Positions 1 through 10,300 of a DNA stretch of 64,000 bases are shown piece after piece. The DNA is from Incurvaria masculella (taxonomy: Eukaryota > Arthropoda > Insecta > Lepidoptera > Incurvariidae): NCBI GenBank assembly GCA_946894095.1, contig OX335644.1, positions 17,713,595 through 17,777,594 on the forward strand, in the 5' to 3' direction. Position numbers and translations under genes: made by a program. Below the pieces are notes generated by a model. The model was not told the origin of the DNA. It saw only the letters and a program-made list of their open reading frames with translations, and made no database searches. How positions within the stretch are numbered: position 1 is the first letter of the stretch; each line of letters opens with the position of its first letter.

Positions 1-1983
1 GGTTATGTACATAATGAAGTCATCTGCATATTGTAACACTCTGATATTTTCCAAATTCTTACAAACTTCAATTGTTATTAAATTAAATAATATCGGAGAC
101 ATTGGATCACCCTGAGCCAGGCCTCTGTTGCAGCTTCTCGATATGAACTTATTATTGTCTACTAGAATTAGCAAATGTCTTTCTTTAAGAAAGTTCCAAA
201 TATATTGACAAACAAATTTACCCATCTTAAGGTTTTTGAGAAAATTTATGAGAACTGTGATATTCACATTATTGTATGCATTTTCTATATCCACAAAACA
301 TGCTAAAGTTGGTTCATTTATAGTCTGCCCAATCTGTATATTCGTGACTAATCTGGAGATATTATCTAAACATGATTGTCCACGCCTGAAACCCACTGTA
401 GCACTTGATAGTAAATTATTTCGTTCGGTGAACCATTCAATCCGTTTTGTGACCATAAGGTTAAGCATCTTACATGGGCAAGAAATTAGAGAAATGGGTC
501 GCAGAGAGGAAGTCAAACGTGGGTCTCTACCTGGCTTAGGGATAGCAATTACTCTTATTTGTCTCCACTGGGTTGGTATGATACCTATTTGCCAAATTTT
601 GTTATAAATTTGTAGAAGCAAAATTTTTCCGACATCAGGAAGATTACTTATCATAGAATACGTAACATTGTCCATTCCGGGTGCAGTGTCCGTATGTTTA
701 AGCACATTTTCTAATTCTGCCACAGAAAAGTCCACATCCAAAGTATTTGGGAGATCTTCAAATAAAAGCACTGGGTCTGAAGCTGTATCCGGAGCCAGGC
801 TGCAAAGAAGTTCTTCACCTCGTTTTTCGTCAATGTGCGCTGTACTGCCACGGATGCCTTTAACCCAACGCATCTTGCGCCACATATCAGATAACGTTGT
901 TTCCCCATCAACACTGCTACAAAATTCAGTCCAGCCTTTTCTACTAGCATTTTTAATTTCTTGTCGAGCTTTTGATATTTTTCTTTGAAAAATGTCATAG
1001 TTATTTGGAGTAGCATTACGCCTGACATTAGACAAAGCGAGCCTTCTTTCAGCTACGTTCTTTGATAGGCCGCTGTTCCACCATGGTTTCGGACGAAATC
1101 TTGATTGTGGCTTATTGTTAAATTTTATCCATGGTATGCTACAGTCGGCTGCATTTTCAATTTTAGACAGTAATAAGTCATATGAACTTTGTATATCATC
1201 TGGTAAAATGATGCCGGCAAGTGATTTCTCTAAAGTTGTGCAGTATTTGTTCCAATCAGCTTTTTTCAAATTTCTCCTTTTTACAGAATTTTCTGAGTAG
1301 TCTAAGTCCGTTGTTATTTTTATCATTATATGGTCACTCCCAAGGGATTCATTGATGGTTTTCCACCTGCATGGTAAGGCTAGGTCTATAGTACAAAATG
1401 ATATGTCCGGTGAAGAGCGTTGAAAACGGTTGTTTACCATTTTTATTCTTGTATGGCTGCCATCATTCATAGAAATAAATCTATGATCTAAACAGGCTTG
1501 GTGAATAATTTCACCTCTTGTGTCGATTTTGTGGGACCAATTAGTGTGATGAGCATTAAAATCACCTGCAATAATTGTTCCTGTGCGCCACTGAGAAAAT
1601 ATAAGATCCCATTCTATCTGTGTGGTATGTTTTCCTGGCGCGCAGTATACAAGAAGAACATTTTTAATCGGTGAAGACTTAAGTAATTCAATACCAATTA
1701 GTTCAATATCAGGATTATTATTTCTTACTAGTAGATTTCGAGTCTGTATAGATTTATGGGTTATAATGCAAATGCCACCATATCCATCGGGACGATCCTT
1801 TCTAAATACATTATATCCATTCATTCTGAATATATCCTATTCACCCAGCCAAGTTTCGCTAGTAAGAGCTATGTGTATTTTTTCTTGATTACATAATTGA
1901 TCCAATTCTATCCTCTTCGGTTTTAAACTATTCGCGTTCCATTGGATGATGTTAATATAATTTATATTATTGACTATCGGCAT
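1..1983 (-). pseudogene. LINE ORF2: AP endonuclease plus reverse transcriptase, partial, one in-frame stop
   Basis: The frame starts at an ATG at 1983, inside the end of ORF1, and stays open to the window edge except for one TAG at 1837-1839. Endonuclease landmarks are visible: QWNANSL at the N-terminus, SETWLG just before the stop, GYGGICI, the catalytic GDFNAHHTNW and SDHIMI. RT landmarks follow: APGMDN, RPISLISC, GFRRGQSC, FVDIENAYNNV, GLAQGDPMSP and the catalytic LQYADDF at about 15-35. Because most catalytic motifs are intact, the single nonsense codon suggests a recently inactivated copy, or a read-through or sequencing difference. The 3' part, including any RNase H, is beyond the edge. 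Confidence 0.9.
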
Positions 1984-3430
1984 TTACAGAAAATAGTTTA
2001 AAAATTGTGCCATCACTTATCCATCCCATTGCCAACTTGGTAATCTCTTTTATTACAATTTGTGCGATCTCCATAATTTTTTCTCCCCATTCTTTACGTG
2101 ACGACAGTATTATTTCTTGTATTCGTATAGCAATTCTCTGTAAATATTCAGTTTTTTTGTTTTCTTCTAATTTCTGTTGATTATTGTTTTCGTTACAAGC
2201 GCGACTTGTTCCCGCATTATTTTGTGATTCATTTATTTTATTTTTCACTACACTCGCATAGTCTTTCTTAGATCGTAGAATCGGAGCAAATTTCTTCTGC
2301 TGTATCGGGGTTTCTGAAGGAATGGGGGGCCGGGAATATGCAACAGCAGTGGGTTGTGCGATGGAGTTGAACTGGAAAGGTATAGTGGGAGTCTTGAGTA
2401 AGGGATATTCTTCAGTCGTGAGAGTTTCCTTGGATGTTGAAGCTATGGCATTGAGGTTGGTGCTTGAGTTTGCCGAATTTTTGGCTTTAGTGAACTTCTC
2501 TAATGCAATTTTATATGTACAATTGCATTCAGACATTATACTGCGGATTTGTTTTTCCTTTATGTAAATCGGGCACGATTTATCTAGAGACATGTGGTTA
2601 CCTTGGCAGTTCAAGCACCTATGATCCAATGTAATGCAGTTTTCGTGTGCTCCTCCACATTTGGGGCAAAGTTTTTTGCCCGTAGGACAAACCTTAACAG
2701 TGTGTCCGAAGCGCCAGCATCCAGAGCACTGGGTCACCGGAAATGTATAAGGCTCGACCTTGCACCTGCTGTTGTAGGCAGAAACATATTTGGGGAGTTC
2801 AGCACCTCTAAAACAAATCCTAACTGCCTCACTTTCATGCCACTCTCCAAACTGTATCTTCTTCATTAGACGTTTGACAGATATTATTTCTAGTTCTGAA
2901 GTTATGATTTCCATTAACTCAGCCTCGTGTATGTCAATATCGATGTTCTTTATGACACCAAACGAGTAAGGAACTTCGTTTACTGAGACACATATTATTC
3001 TTTTTTCTTTCAAAAATGAACTCTCTGTAAGCTTCTTTACTCCTTGTTCTGTCGCGCAGTGTACGACAACTTTGTAAGGATTCACATATTTTATCTTAGT
3101 AATTTCCGGAACATTCGCTTCTTTCAGCAACTTCGCTAGACCGATTTGCTTAGGAAGCTTGTCCTTGCTCGTAATATGTACTTGCCGGGTTAAGTCGTGA
3201 TCATGTTTGGTCGTTTGTGAGATGGTCTTTTTGCCTTTTTTTTCCACGGTAGCCCATTCCACTTCTCCAGAATGATCCGTGGGGCATGGCCGCTTCTCTC
3301 CCACACTTCGCTGGTTATGACTTGATTCCTGTTCCATGTAAGAAGTGTTTTCATCTTTATTCGTCACCACCAGATCATCATCAAAGGTATCTGGAGGGGT
3401 TCGGAAGCTCTCAGCGTCGTCACGGTTCAT
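1967..3430 (-). CDS. LINE ORF1: gag-like nucleic-acid-binding protein with three zinc knuckles
   Basis: Open frame of 487 codons with an ATG at 3430 and a TAA at 1967-1969. The N-terminal part is charged and low in complexity. The middle (about residues 110-220) resembles the RRM-like region found before the knuckles in insect LINE ORF1 proteins. Three cysteine knuckles follow at about residues 235-290: the first is a clean CX2CX4HX4C (CSGCWRFGHTVKVC), and two variants follow (CPKCGGAH... and CLNCQGNH...). The tail is polar. In this family the protein coats the element RNA and acts as a nucleic-acid chaperone. Its last 17 nt overlap the ORF2 start in another frame. Confidence 0.9.
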   Translation of the reverse strand: MNRDDAESFRTPPDTFDDDLVVTNKDENTSYMEQESSHNQRSVGEKRPCPTDHSGEVEWATVEKKGKKTISQTTKHDHDLTRQVHITSKDKLPKQIGLAKLLKEANVPEITKIKYVNPYKVVVHCATEQGVKKLTESSFLKEKRIICVSVNEVPYSFGVIKNIDIDIHEAELMEIITSELEIISVKRLMKKIQFGEWHESEAVRICFRGAELPKYVSAYNSRCKVEPYTFPVTQCSGCWRFGHTVKVCPTGKKLCPKCGGAHENCITLDHRCLNCQGNHMSLDKSCPIYIKEKQIRSIMSECNCTYKIALEKFTKAKNSANSSTNLNAIASTSKETLTTEEYPLLKTPTIPFQFNSIAQPTAVAYSRPPIPSETPIQQKKFAPILRSKKDYASVVKNKINESQNNAGTSRACNENNNQQKLEENKKTEYLQRIAIRIQEIILSSRKEWGEKIMEIAQIVIKEITKLAMGWISDGTIFKLFSVNADSQ

Positions 3431-3721
3431 TTACGATACTTTTCAGAAAAATTGAAAAAAATAAGCAAAATTTTCAGTCCTATCACTTTGACGTTTTTCT
3501 GACAGATGACTTTAAATATGATTGTGCAACTTTTTTCATCGCACCATAGCCTTATTGCACAATCGTTTTCAGTTCACTGTAGCTTGAAAATAAACAGTCC
3601 GAGAACGTTGTCATCAGACATGTTGCTCTCACGGAAATATTGACGTGAATGGCTCGTAAATGTTTTTGACTTACATTTGTTAAATGTGTGTTCAAGGAGG
3701 CATTATTGCACAATTAGTCTT

Positions 3722-3848
3722 CAGAGTGAACCTGTCAAAACTTAGTACGGGATTAACACCGGACTAACCATACAAAAGTCGGTTTAGTTCGGCCATAATT
3801 CGCGCACTAAAGTTTGTCCGCCCACTCTGAATACGGCAGTTAATCCTT
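3722..3848. repeat. Palindromic MITE fragment (family M)
   Basis: A diverged copy of a small palindromic element seen best at 41210-41324. Its shared core reads GGACTAACCATACAAAA on one strand, and CACTCTGAATAC ends the copy. No coding capacity. Confidence 0.55.
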
Positions 3849-3884
3849 TCCTATTAGGTACCTCAGAAATGGTTGAATTGAATC

Positions 3885-4265
3885 GAATGATTGCTTCCAC
3901 TGTCAAGAACATGCTCACACATTGCGGACTTATGCCGTTAGTTGATTTTACTTTCTTGATGTGTTACGAAAACCTTGTCTGTATGCTCCGTTTCGTTTGT
4001 CTTATATAGCTCTTGCAACAGCTGCAAGGTATCTATACACAGGCAGGAACTGGAGGGGCATTTAATCCTTATGTGGTGACATGGGGAACTAGTTGCCAGG
4101 CCAGAACCTTTCCCCCATTGTACAAATCTATGGCTAAATTGAACTGAATTGAAAACATGTACCATTTGCAATAACGCTTCGACCATCTTTCATTCAATGT
4201 GATGGGACCAAACTGGGCGGGATTAACCCTACCTCCTAGTAAGTAAGAAAGGGGTACTTACAGTT
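3885..4265 (-). mobile_element. tRNA-derived SINE (family B), diverged copy
   Basis: The body matches the SINE that is complete at 11237-11672, in reverse orientation: a remnant of the 'gggcgggattaaccctac' block at 4215-4235, then the 'aaaggggta' block. The middle is too diverged to align by eye. Confidence 0.5.
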
Positions 4266-5294
4266 TTACACCCAGGCCAAAATAAAACAATTATGTGCTG
4301 ACGTTATTTTTATTAAATTATAAAGATTACCAGGAAGAAACGTAAAAATGCTCTGCCAACTTCCAAATTCGTAACATCACTAAGCATGTATAAATAACTA
4401 AAATGTACTCCTAAAACAGCAATAGGGTAATTTTCATAGTATTATTAGCTCTCATTTCATACAATATTGGGTACATTCCATTGCATGTTAAAAGTTATGC
4501 ATAGGTAATCTAAGATACATAATGTAAACTTATGTTACCACCTTTGTTAAAATGCTCTAACTACTTCTAACACATATTTAGAAGAGAAGTTATATGAACA
4601 TTACTACCACATAGCCCGGTAGGTAGTCATCATTTTAAAAGGAAGGTCAACATACATTTTGAAAATCCCCATAATATATGACAAAAATACTGGTTCAATA
4701 AGAATCTTATCGCCTACTTACATTAGATTGATCACACATTTATACATTCAACAATAATATAATGTTAGCGGATCCAATGTATGGCTTTCACTCTATAACA
4801 TACATTGTATGAATCACTATCACCGTATTAGAATATCTCATGCAGTCTTTGGTTAGGATAGTATTGGTGCTAAATTGGTTTTAAAAATAAAACTACCTGA
4901 TACAAAACGAATAAGTTACATTTAGCGAGTTCTTATTTCTGAAACAAGAATACGACGAACAAAAGAAGATTACTAACCGCACCGTAACGCGAAATTATGC
5001 CTTACGCTGTTCAGTGAAAGCTTATTTTCTTTCTAACGAACAGACTTGTTCACGCTTGCAGCTTGGAACGAATCTTAAATATTCTATTTACTTAGTACAA
5101 ATTTCGTTACCTTAGCGAACCCTAATTGCCTTTAGTGATCTATCCTGTAACATGCACACTTTATTATTGTCTTAGGGCTCGATCGAGCGAACCGAATACA
5201 TAATTAACTGCGTAAATACATTACAGATTTAAGGCACCTTTATTTAAAGTGAATATCTCATTCGAGTAGCACCATTACAATTTCATCTTGGTCT
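4266..5294. other. AT-rich intergenic sequence, no gene seen
   Basis: No reading frame with protein-like composition, no RNA gene and no recognisable repeat on either strand. It lies downstream of the MIF4G gene and may contain the rest of its 3' UTR or plain intergenic DNA. Confidence 0.5.
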
Positions 5295-5910
5295 GCACCT
5301 CAACTTAGTAACGGGACTATGTTACCGCCGGATTCAGGGGGGGGCCAAGGGGGCTCCGCAACCCTCCTCATCCAAAACTTAGATCCTGGATCCGCCGGCG
5401 CACTATGTCCCCTTCAGCGCCTCAGTACACCGTCCACTACCTTGGAAGGAACCACAACTTTATTTAACTCAAAAAAGAGTCACCCCCTCCGAGCAGCGAG
5501 CATGGAAGGACGGGAGTGGCGATCGTAACTCATTCGTATGGTGGCAGCGTACCCACGAGTTAGTGGGAAATGTCTAACTCTACTTAATACGCTTACGACT
5601 TCGGGATGCTCAACATTGAATGTTCGTGGAACTAAATAGCATTCTGTGAAGTTCTTACGCGTTCTTTGTGTGTCGTTGGAACTCGAGAACATTTAGTAGT
5701 GAGCGAATTCGTAAGTGGAATCACTCGCGGGCTCAACCGCCAAATGTAAAAGTGGCTACGCCGCCCCCTCACTCACCCGTTTTTGTTCCTACTCCCATAG
5801 TTCCACGCTCGCTGACTATGTCACCCTTCAACACCTCAGCACACCGTCCACCAACTCGGGAGGTAACTCAAGAGGGGAAAATGCGCAACTATTTTTATAT
5901 CTCAAAAAAG
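5295..5910 (-). repeat. Two diverged copies of a 3' flanking segment of the MIF4G gene
   Basis: The segments at about 5400-5500 and 5800-5925 share the same order of blocks: 'gcactatgtcccc/gactatgtcaccc', 'cctcagtacaccgtcc/cctcagcacaccgtcc', then 'ctcaaaaaagagt' and 'ccccctccgagc'. They are diverged direct copies about 420 bp apart. The right-hand copy runs straight into the 118-bp array, so this is the 3' UTR or 3' flank of the gene read on the minus strand. A TTTATT at 5460-5465 is AATAAA on that strand and could be a polyadenylation signal. Confidence 0.7.
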
Positions 5911-7208
5911 AGTGACCCCCTCCGAGCGACGGCTACTTGGACGAGGGGTAGTAGTAGAGCACCGCGCAGCCGGGCAGCTGCCAGCGCGACGCGTGCAGCC
6001 AGATCAGCTGCAGCAGCGTCTTGCGGAGTGACGGCCCCTCCGAGCGACGGCTACTTGGACGAGGGGTAGTAGTAGAGCACCGCGCAGCCGGGCAGCTGCC
6101 AGCGCGACGCGTGCAGCTCGATCAGCTGCAGCAGCGTCTTGCGGAGTGACGGCCCCTCCGAGCGACGGCTACTTGGACGAGGGGTAGTAGTAGAGCACCG
6201 CGCAGCCGGGCAGCTGCCAGCGCGACGCGTGCAGCTCGATCAGCTGCAGCAGCGTCTTGCGGAGTGACGGCCCCTCCGAGCGACGGCTACTTGGACGAGG
6301 GGTAGTAGTAGAGCACCGCGCAGCCGGGCAGCTGCCAGCGCGACGCGTGCAGCTCGATCAGCTGCAGCAGCGTCTTGCGGAGTGACGGCCCCTCCGAGCG
6401 ACGGCTACTTGGACGAGGGGTAGTAGTAGAGCACCGCGCAGCCGGGCAGCTGCCAGCGCGACGCGTGCAGCTCGATCAGCTGCAGCAGCGTCTTGCGGAG
6501 TGACGGCCCCTCCGAGCGACGGCTACTTGGACGAGGGGTAGTAGTAGAGCACCGCGCAGCCGGGCAGCTGCCAGCGCGACGCGTGCAGCTCGATCAGCTG
6601 CAGCAGCGTCTTGCGGAGTGACGGCCCCTCCGAGCGACGGCTACTTGGACGAGGGGTAGTAGTAGAGCACCGCGCAGCCGGGCAGCTGCCAGCGCGACGC
6701 GTGCAGCTCGATCAGCTGCAGCAGCGTCTTGCGGAGTGACGGCCCCTCCGAGCGACGGCTACTTGGACGAGGGGTAGTAGTAGAGCACCGCGCAGCCGGG
6801 CAGCTGCCAGCGCGACGCGTGCAGCTCGATCAGCTGCAGCAGCGTCTTGCGGAGTGACGGCCCCTCCGAGCGACGGCTACTTGGACGAGGGGTAGTAGTA
6901 GAGCACCGCGCAGCCGGGCAGCTGCCAGCGCGACGCGTGCAGCTCGATCAGCTGCAGCAGCGTCTTGCGGAGTGACGGCCCCTCCGAGCGACGGCTACTT
7001 GGACGAGGGGTAGTAGTAGAGCACCGCGCAGCCGGGCAGCTGCCAGCGCGACGCGTGCAGCTCGATCAGCTGCAGCAGCGTCTTGCGGAGTGACGGCCCC
7101 TCCGAGCGACGGCTACTTGGACGAGGGGTAGTAGTAGAGCACCGCGCAGCCGGGCAGCTGCCAGCGCGACGCGTGCAGCTCGATCAGCTGCAGCAGCGTC
7201 TTGCGGAT
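5911..7208 (-). repeat. Tandem array: eleven 118-bp units derived from the last MIF4G coding exon
   Basis: Units begin every 118 bp (5911, 6029, 6147 and so on to 7091). The inner ones are essentially identical; the leftmost differs at a few bases (e.g. 'gcagccagatc' for 'gcagctcgatc'). The unit nearest the gene (7091-7208) is the real end of the coding sequence, containing the final codons and the TAG at 7113-7115. The other ten therefore lie in the 3' UTR or flank and each repeats the codons for ...[16 protein letters not shown]...YYYPSSK plus a stop. 118 is not a multiple of three and every unit carries the stop, so the array does not extend the protein. Confidence 0.95.
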
Positions 7209-7334
7209 GGAGGGCGCGGCGGCCGTGTTGAGGAACGTGTCCCGCACGGCGGACAGCAGCCGCTCGAGCTCCGCCGGCAGCTGCGTCTCCAGGTCGCGCC
7301 CGATGTACGTCAGCACGAAGAACAGGTTCTCCGT
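7113..7334 (-). CDS. MIF4G gene last coding exon
   Basis: The acceptor CCGGCAG at 7335 joins in phase 0 to exon 8; 74 codons including the TAG. The segment [20 protein letters not shown] ... [12 protein letters not shown] aligns by eye with the end of CTIF (LLLEVIELHANSW) and MIF4GD (LLLEIIEFRAAGW). Its final 118 bp are the source unit of the tandem array. Confidence 0.9.
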   Translation of the reverse strand, partial: TENLFFVLTYIGRDLETQLPAELERLLSAVRDTFLNTAAAPSIRKTLLQLIELHASRWQLPGCAVLYYYPSSK

Positions 7335-10300
7335 CTGCCGGCACAGAGTGTACGACGAGGATGTAAATGGATCTGCAGGGTGAGCATTGAAATGTTGCTA
7401 TGGGTTTTTTTAACGTATACGTTCAACTTGAGATAAAAGTGTAGTTAGGCTAGCACATTTCAGTTCGATTCGCATAAGGGTTATTGTCCAATAGAAACAC
7501 AAGTCGCCGGTACTCTGTGGTACCTGGCACCACTGAGGACAACAGCGTTTTGGACAGATGTTTATCAGATTGTTTCCCAGGAGGATGGCTTATACCACTC
7601 CCCCTCGGCTACATTAAACTGGATGGAAAACGCGGACATTTTTTCAATTTCCGCTCCATTTTTATTTTCATTCAATGTGATGGTGATAGTTTAGTATTCC
7701 TGGTGGTAGTTTTAAGCCCGCCCGGGTTGGTACCACCGCATTAAATGAAACTATGGTTGGAGCGACAATGAAAAATTGTCCATGGCATGATCACCAATTC
7801 CTTCGGGAATGTGGTGTATTGGGCTAATATCATAACAGTATTGGTTTAATATTAGCCATCCATGTCAGGTTCCATAAAAAAACCGGCCAAGTGCGTCACG
7901 TCTTTAATTTGTTATTATTTTTTAATTTTACCTATTTGTAGTTATAGCGGCAAAATAAATAAATACTCTGTGAAAATTGTAGCTCCTTACCGATTACGGT
8001 TTATGAGATACAGCCCTTTGGCAGACGGACGGACGGACAGCGGAGGCTTAGTAATAGGATTACGTTGGCATCCTTTGGGTACGAAGCCCCAAAAATTACG
8101 GCTGGCTAAAAGGCACGGCTGGATAGTTACATCGCTGGGCGACGGCACCGGCTGCCGGATGCAGTCCTCGCAGCACTTGCAGATGAGCGTGAGCAGCACG
8201 AGGCCCGGCGCCGTGCCGCCGCCGCCGCCGCCGCCTCCGCGGTGGATCGCGCGCCGCCTCAGCTGGCAGTACATCTCGAGCAGGAACGAGAGGTACGCCA
8301 TGAGGCGCGGTCGCCCGCCCGACACCACCGCGCTCAGCAGCTGCCATCCCGTGCGACATTCAATAGAGGACACGACCGTTGTTATTCATATGCAAGAAAG
8401 TATGTTCGTGAATTTCTTTCCGTTCGGATAATCATAATTATAAAACGCTCAAATCAATATTCAATTACCCAGATATCGGTTAATAAATATCCGACAACTT
8501 TAAAATTAAAATGTATTCCTTTAGAAATTAGAAAACTATACGCATATAGTTTTAAGCGTAGAATGAAGGTTATGGCAATTGAAAAGAGTTATTAAACCGT
8601 TAAGGACGCGTTGGAGGACAAAAATAAGATCATTCTAGAGTCTGATTTATCTTTAATAACTGAAATAACTACAACTTGTTTTTTTTTACAATTTGACATT
8701 TTTAGTCTATTTTATTACACTATGCATCTTCGTACTTTGACATTTGATGCTACATTGTTGTAGAAAATAAATTATCAATTTACTTGTTAGTATGTAATGA
8801 GTTTTCACAAGTTGATGAATGTATAATTATAATTGATGATGGTAAACGTGGAAATATGACGATTCCGAGTTCAGTAAGAGTATGGATGATAAATAAAATA
8901 CAAATACATATTCAATTCCGTGCGATAGCAATCGACGGCTCTATAGACTAGTATTATACGGGTGTCGTAATTTCCAGTACATTAAATTTGGGAAATGATT
9001 ATTGGCATTGAGACAAACAAAAAAGTGTACTAATAATTTAGTATAAAAAGAATCTAATGTTCCGTAAGAACGTGGAAACGTTGCATGTACTTGGACATGG
9101 ATGGCTAATATCACACCTACTGTCATGACATTAGCCTGGCTCGCCACGTGGGATCTAGGTTCCATGCCAAGACATTCCTTATGCGTGGGGACAACGTCGC
9201 GTCAAATAACACTAGACAAAAATGTATTAAAAACATGTATATCACGGTAACTTTAGAGATTTTTTTTTGTTTTTTTCTCGGAAAAACATGAGGATTACGC
9301 TGGTGAAATTAATGCGCTAGCCGTTACGACACCCTGCATATATAGGCGACTTCGTTAATTTACTGTTTGCTAGTGCTAGTCCAAGCGGTTGGGCAACCAA
9401 ACTAAAATGAGAAATAAATTTAAAAAAGTTTGTTGTTGGCGAGGTTCGAACTTGCCGCCGCTTTGTCTGAGCATCTAAGTGCGTACCGATGCTCTCACTC
9501 GTAACTATTGATCAACTAGGCTCAATCAAATAAATTGAGCCCCCGTGAACATATGAGATCCTGTGAATTTAGGTATATAAGCTGCTATGTTGATTATTAA
9601 TCCTTCTACCGCCACCTAGGAGCTGCCCCAACCCATATATGTCGCTGTTATCAAGTTCGTTAACTTTCGCCTAAGATATCATAGCATGTTGTTGTATGTC
9701 ATTGTTGTCTCAGCAAGCGTGCAACATGGATTTCGGAAAGAAAAAATAGTGGTGTTTCACGAGCAGGGGTACCGGCCGCGGCCGGTGTCGCACCTTGTCG
9801 CGGTCGTGGTACCACTGGCGGCACGTGTTGAGCAGCGACTCGAGGAACGTCTCCGAGTCCTCGCGCTCGACGGCGACGAGGCAGCGGCGCGCGGCCGGCA
9901 GCGCGTAACGCGGACTCTCCACCGCGCGTCCCACCAGGTGGCGCACCGCCTCCATCAGCGTGCGCGCCGGCACCGCGTTCGGGTCTGCGAAACGCACACC
10001 GCTCGCGTTACTACCAGTACATAGAATAACCAAGCATAAGATAGACACAAAAACACATTACTAAACACATACTCTAAGCGGAGTTGTCACCAAATACTGA
10101 TTTATTTTAATCGACACTTAAAGGGCCTTTATTACTAAAGTGATGATTATCTTGTGCTGGTATTGATTGCAAGCTGCTAAGAAAGGCCCTTAATTTGTGG
10201 CGATTAAGGTGGAAAAGGCCCTAAACGACAGTCGCTGCAAAATTGCTAATAAATGCAAACATTGCTGAAAAGACATCTAAAACGGAACATGCCTTGTGAC

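Larger units (their letters stand above)
1..3560 (-). mobile_element. Non-LTR (LINE) retrotransposon, Jockey/I type, 3' part cut off by window edge
   Basis: Two consecutive, slightly overlapping reading frames on the minus strand have the classic LINE layout: a gag-like ORF1 with zinc knuckles, then an ORF2 with an AP-endonuclease domain and a reverse transcriptase. The 5' boundary is not defined; about 130 bp upstream of the ORF1 start is presumed 5' UTR. The 3' end lies outside the window. The element is fairly well preserved but has a stop codon in the endonuclease region. The Jockey/I clade is inferred from domain order and motif style; a tree of the RT domain would decide. Confidence 0.9.

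Noticed and set aside
5668..6069. Open frames of about 130 codons inside and next to the 118-bp array, on both strands
   Set aside because: They are by-products of GC-rich repeat units; the real coding frame is the MIF4G exon end on the minus strand, and each unit carries its stop.
5911..7208. CRISPR-like or prokaryotic repeat array
   Set aside because: Units are contiguous 118-bp copies of a coding exon with no spacers.
9425..9545. Possible tRNA gene on the minus strand
   Set aside because: A- and B-box-like words are present, but no convincing acceptor stem or cloverleaf can be drawn; better explained as a SINE head.
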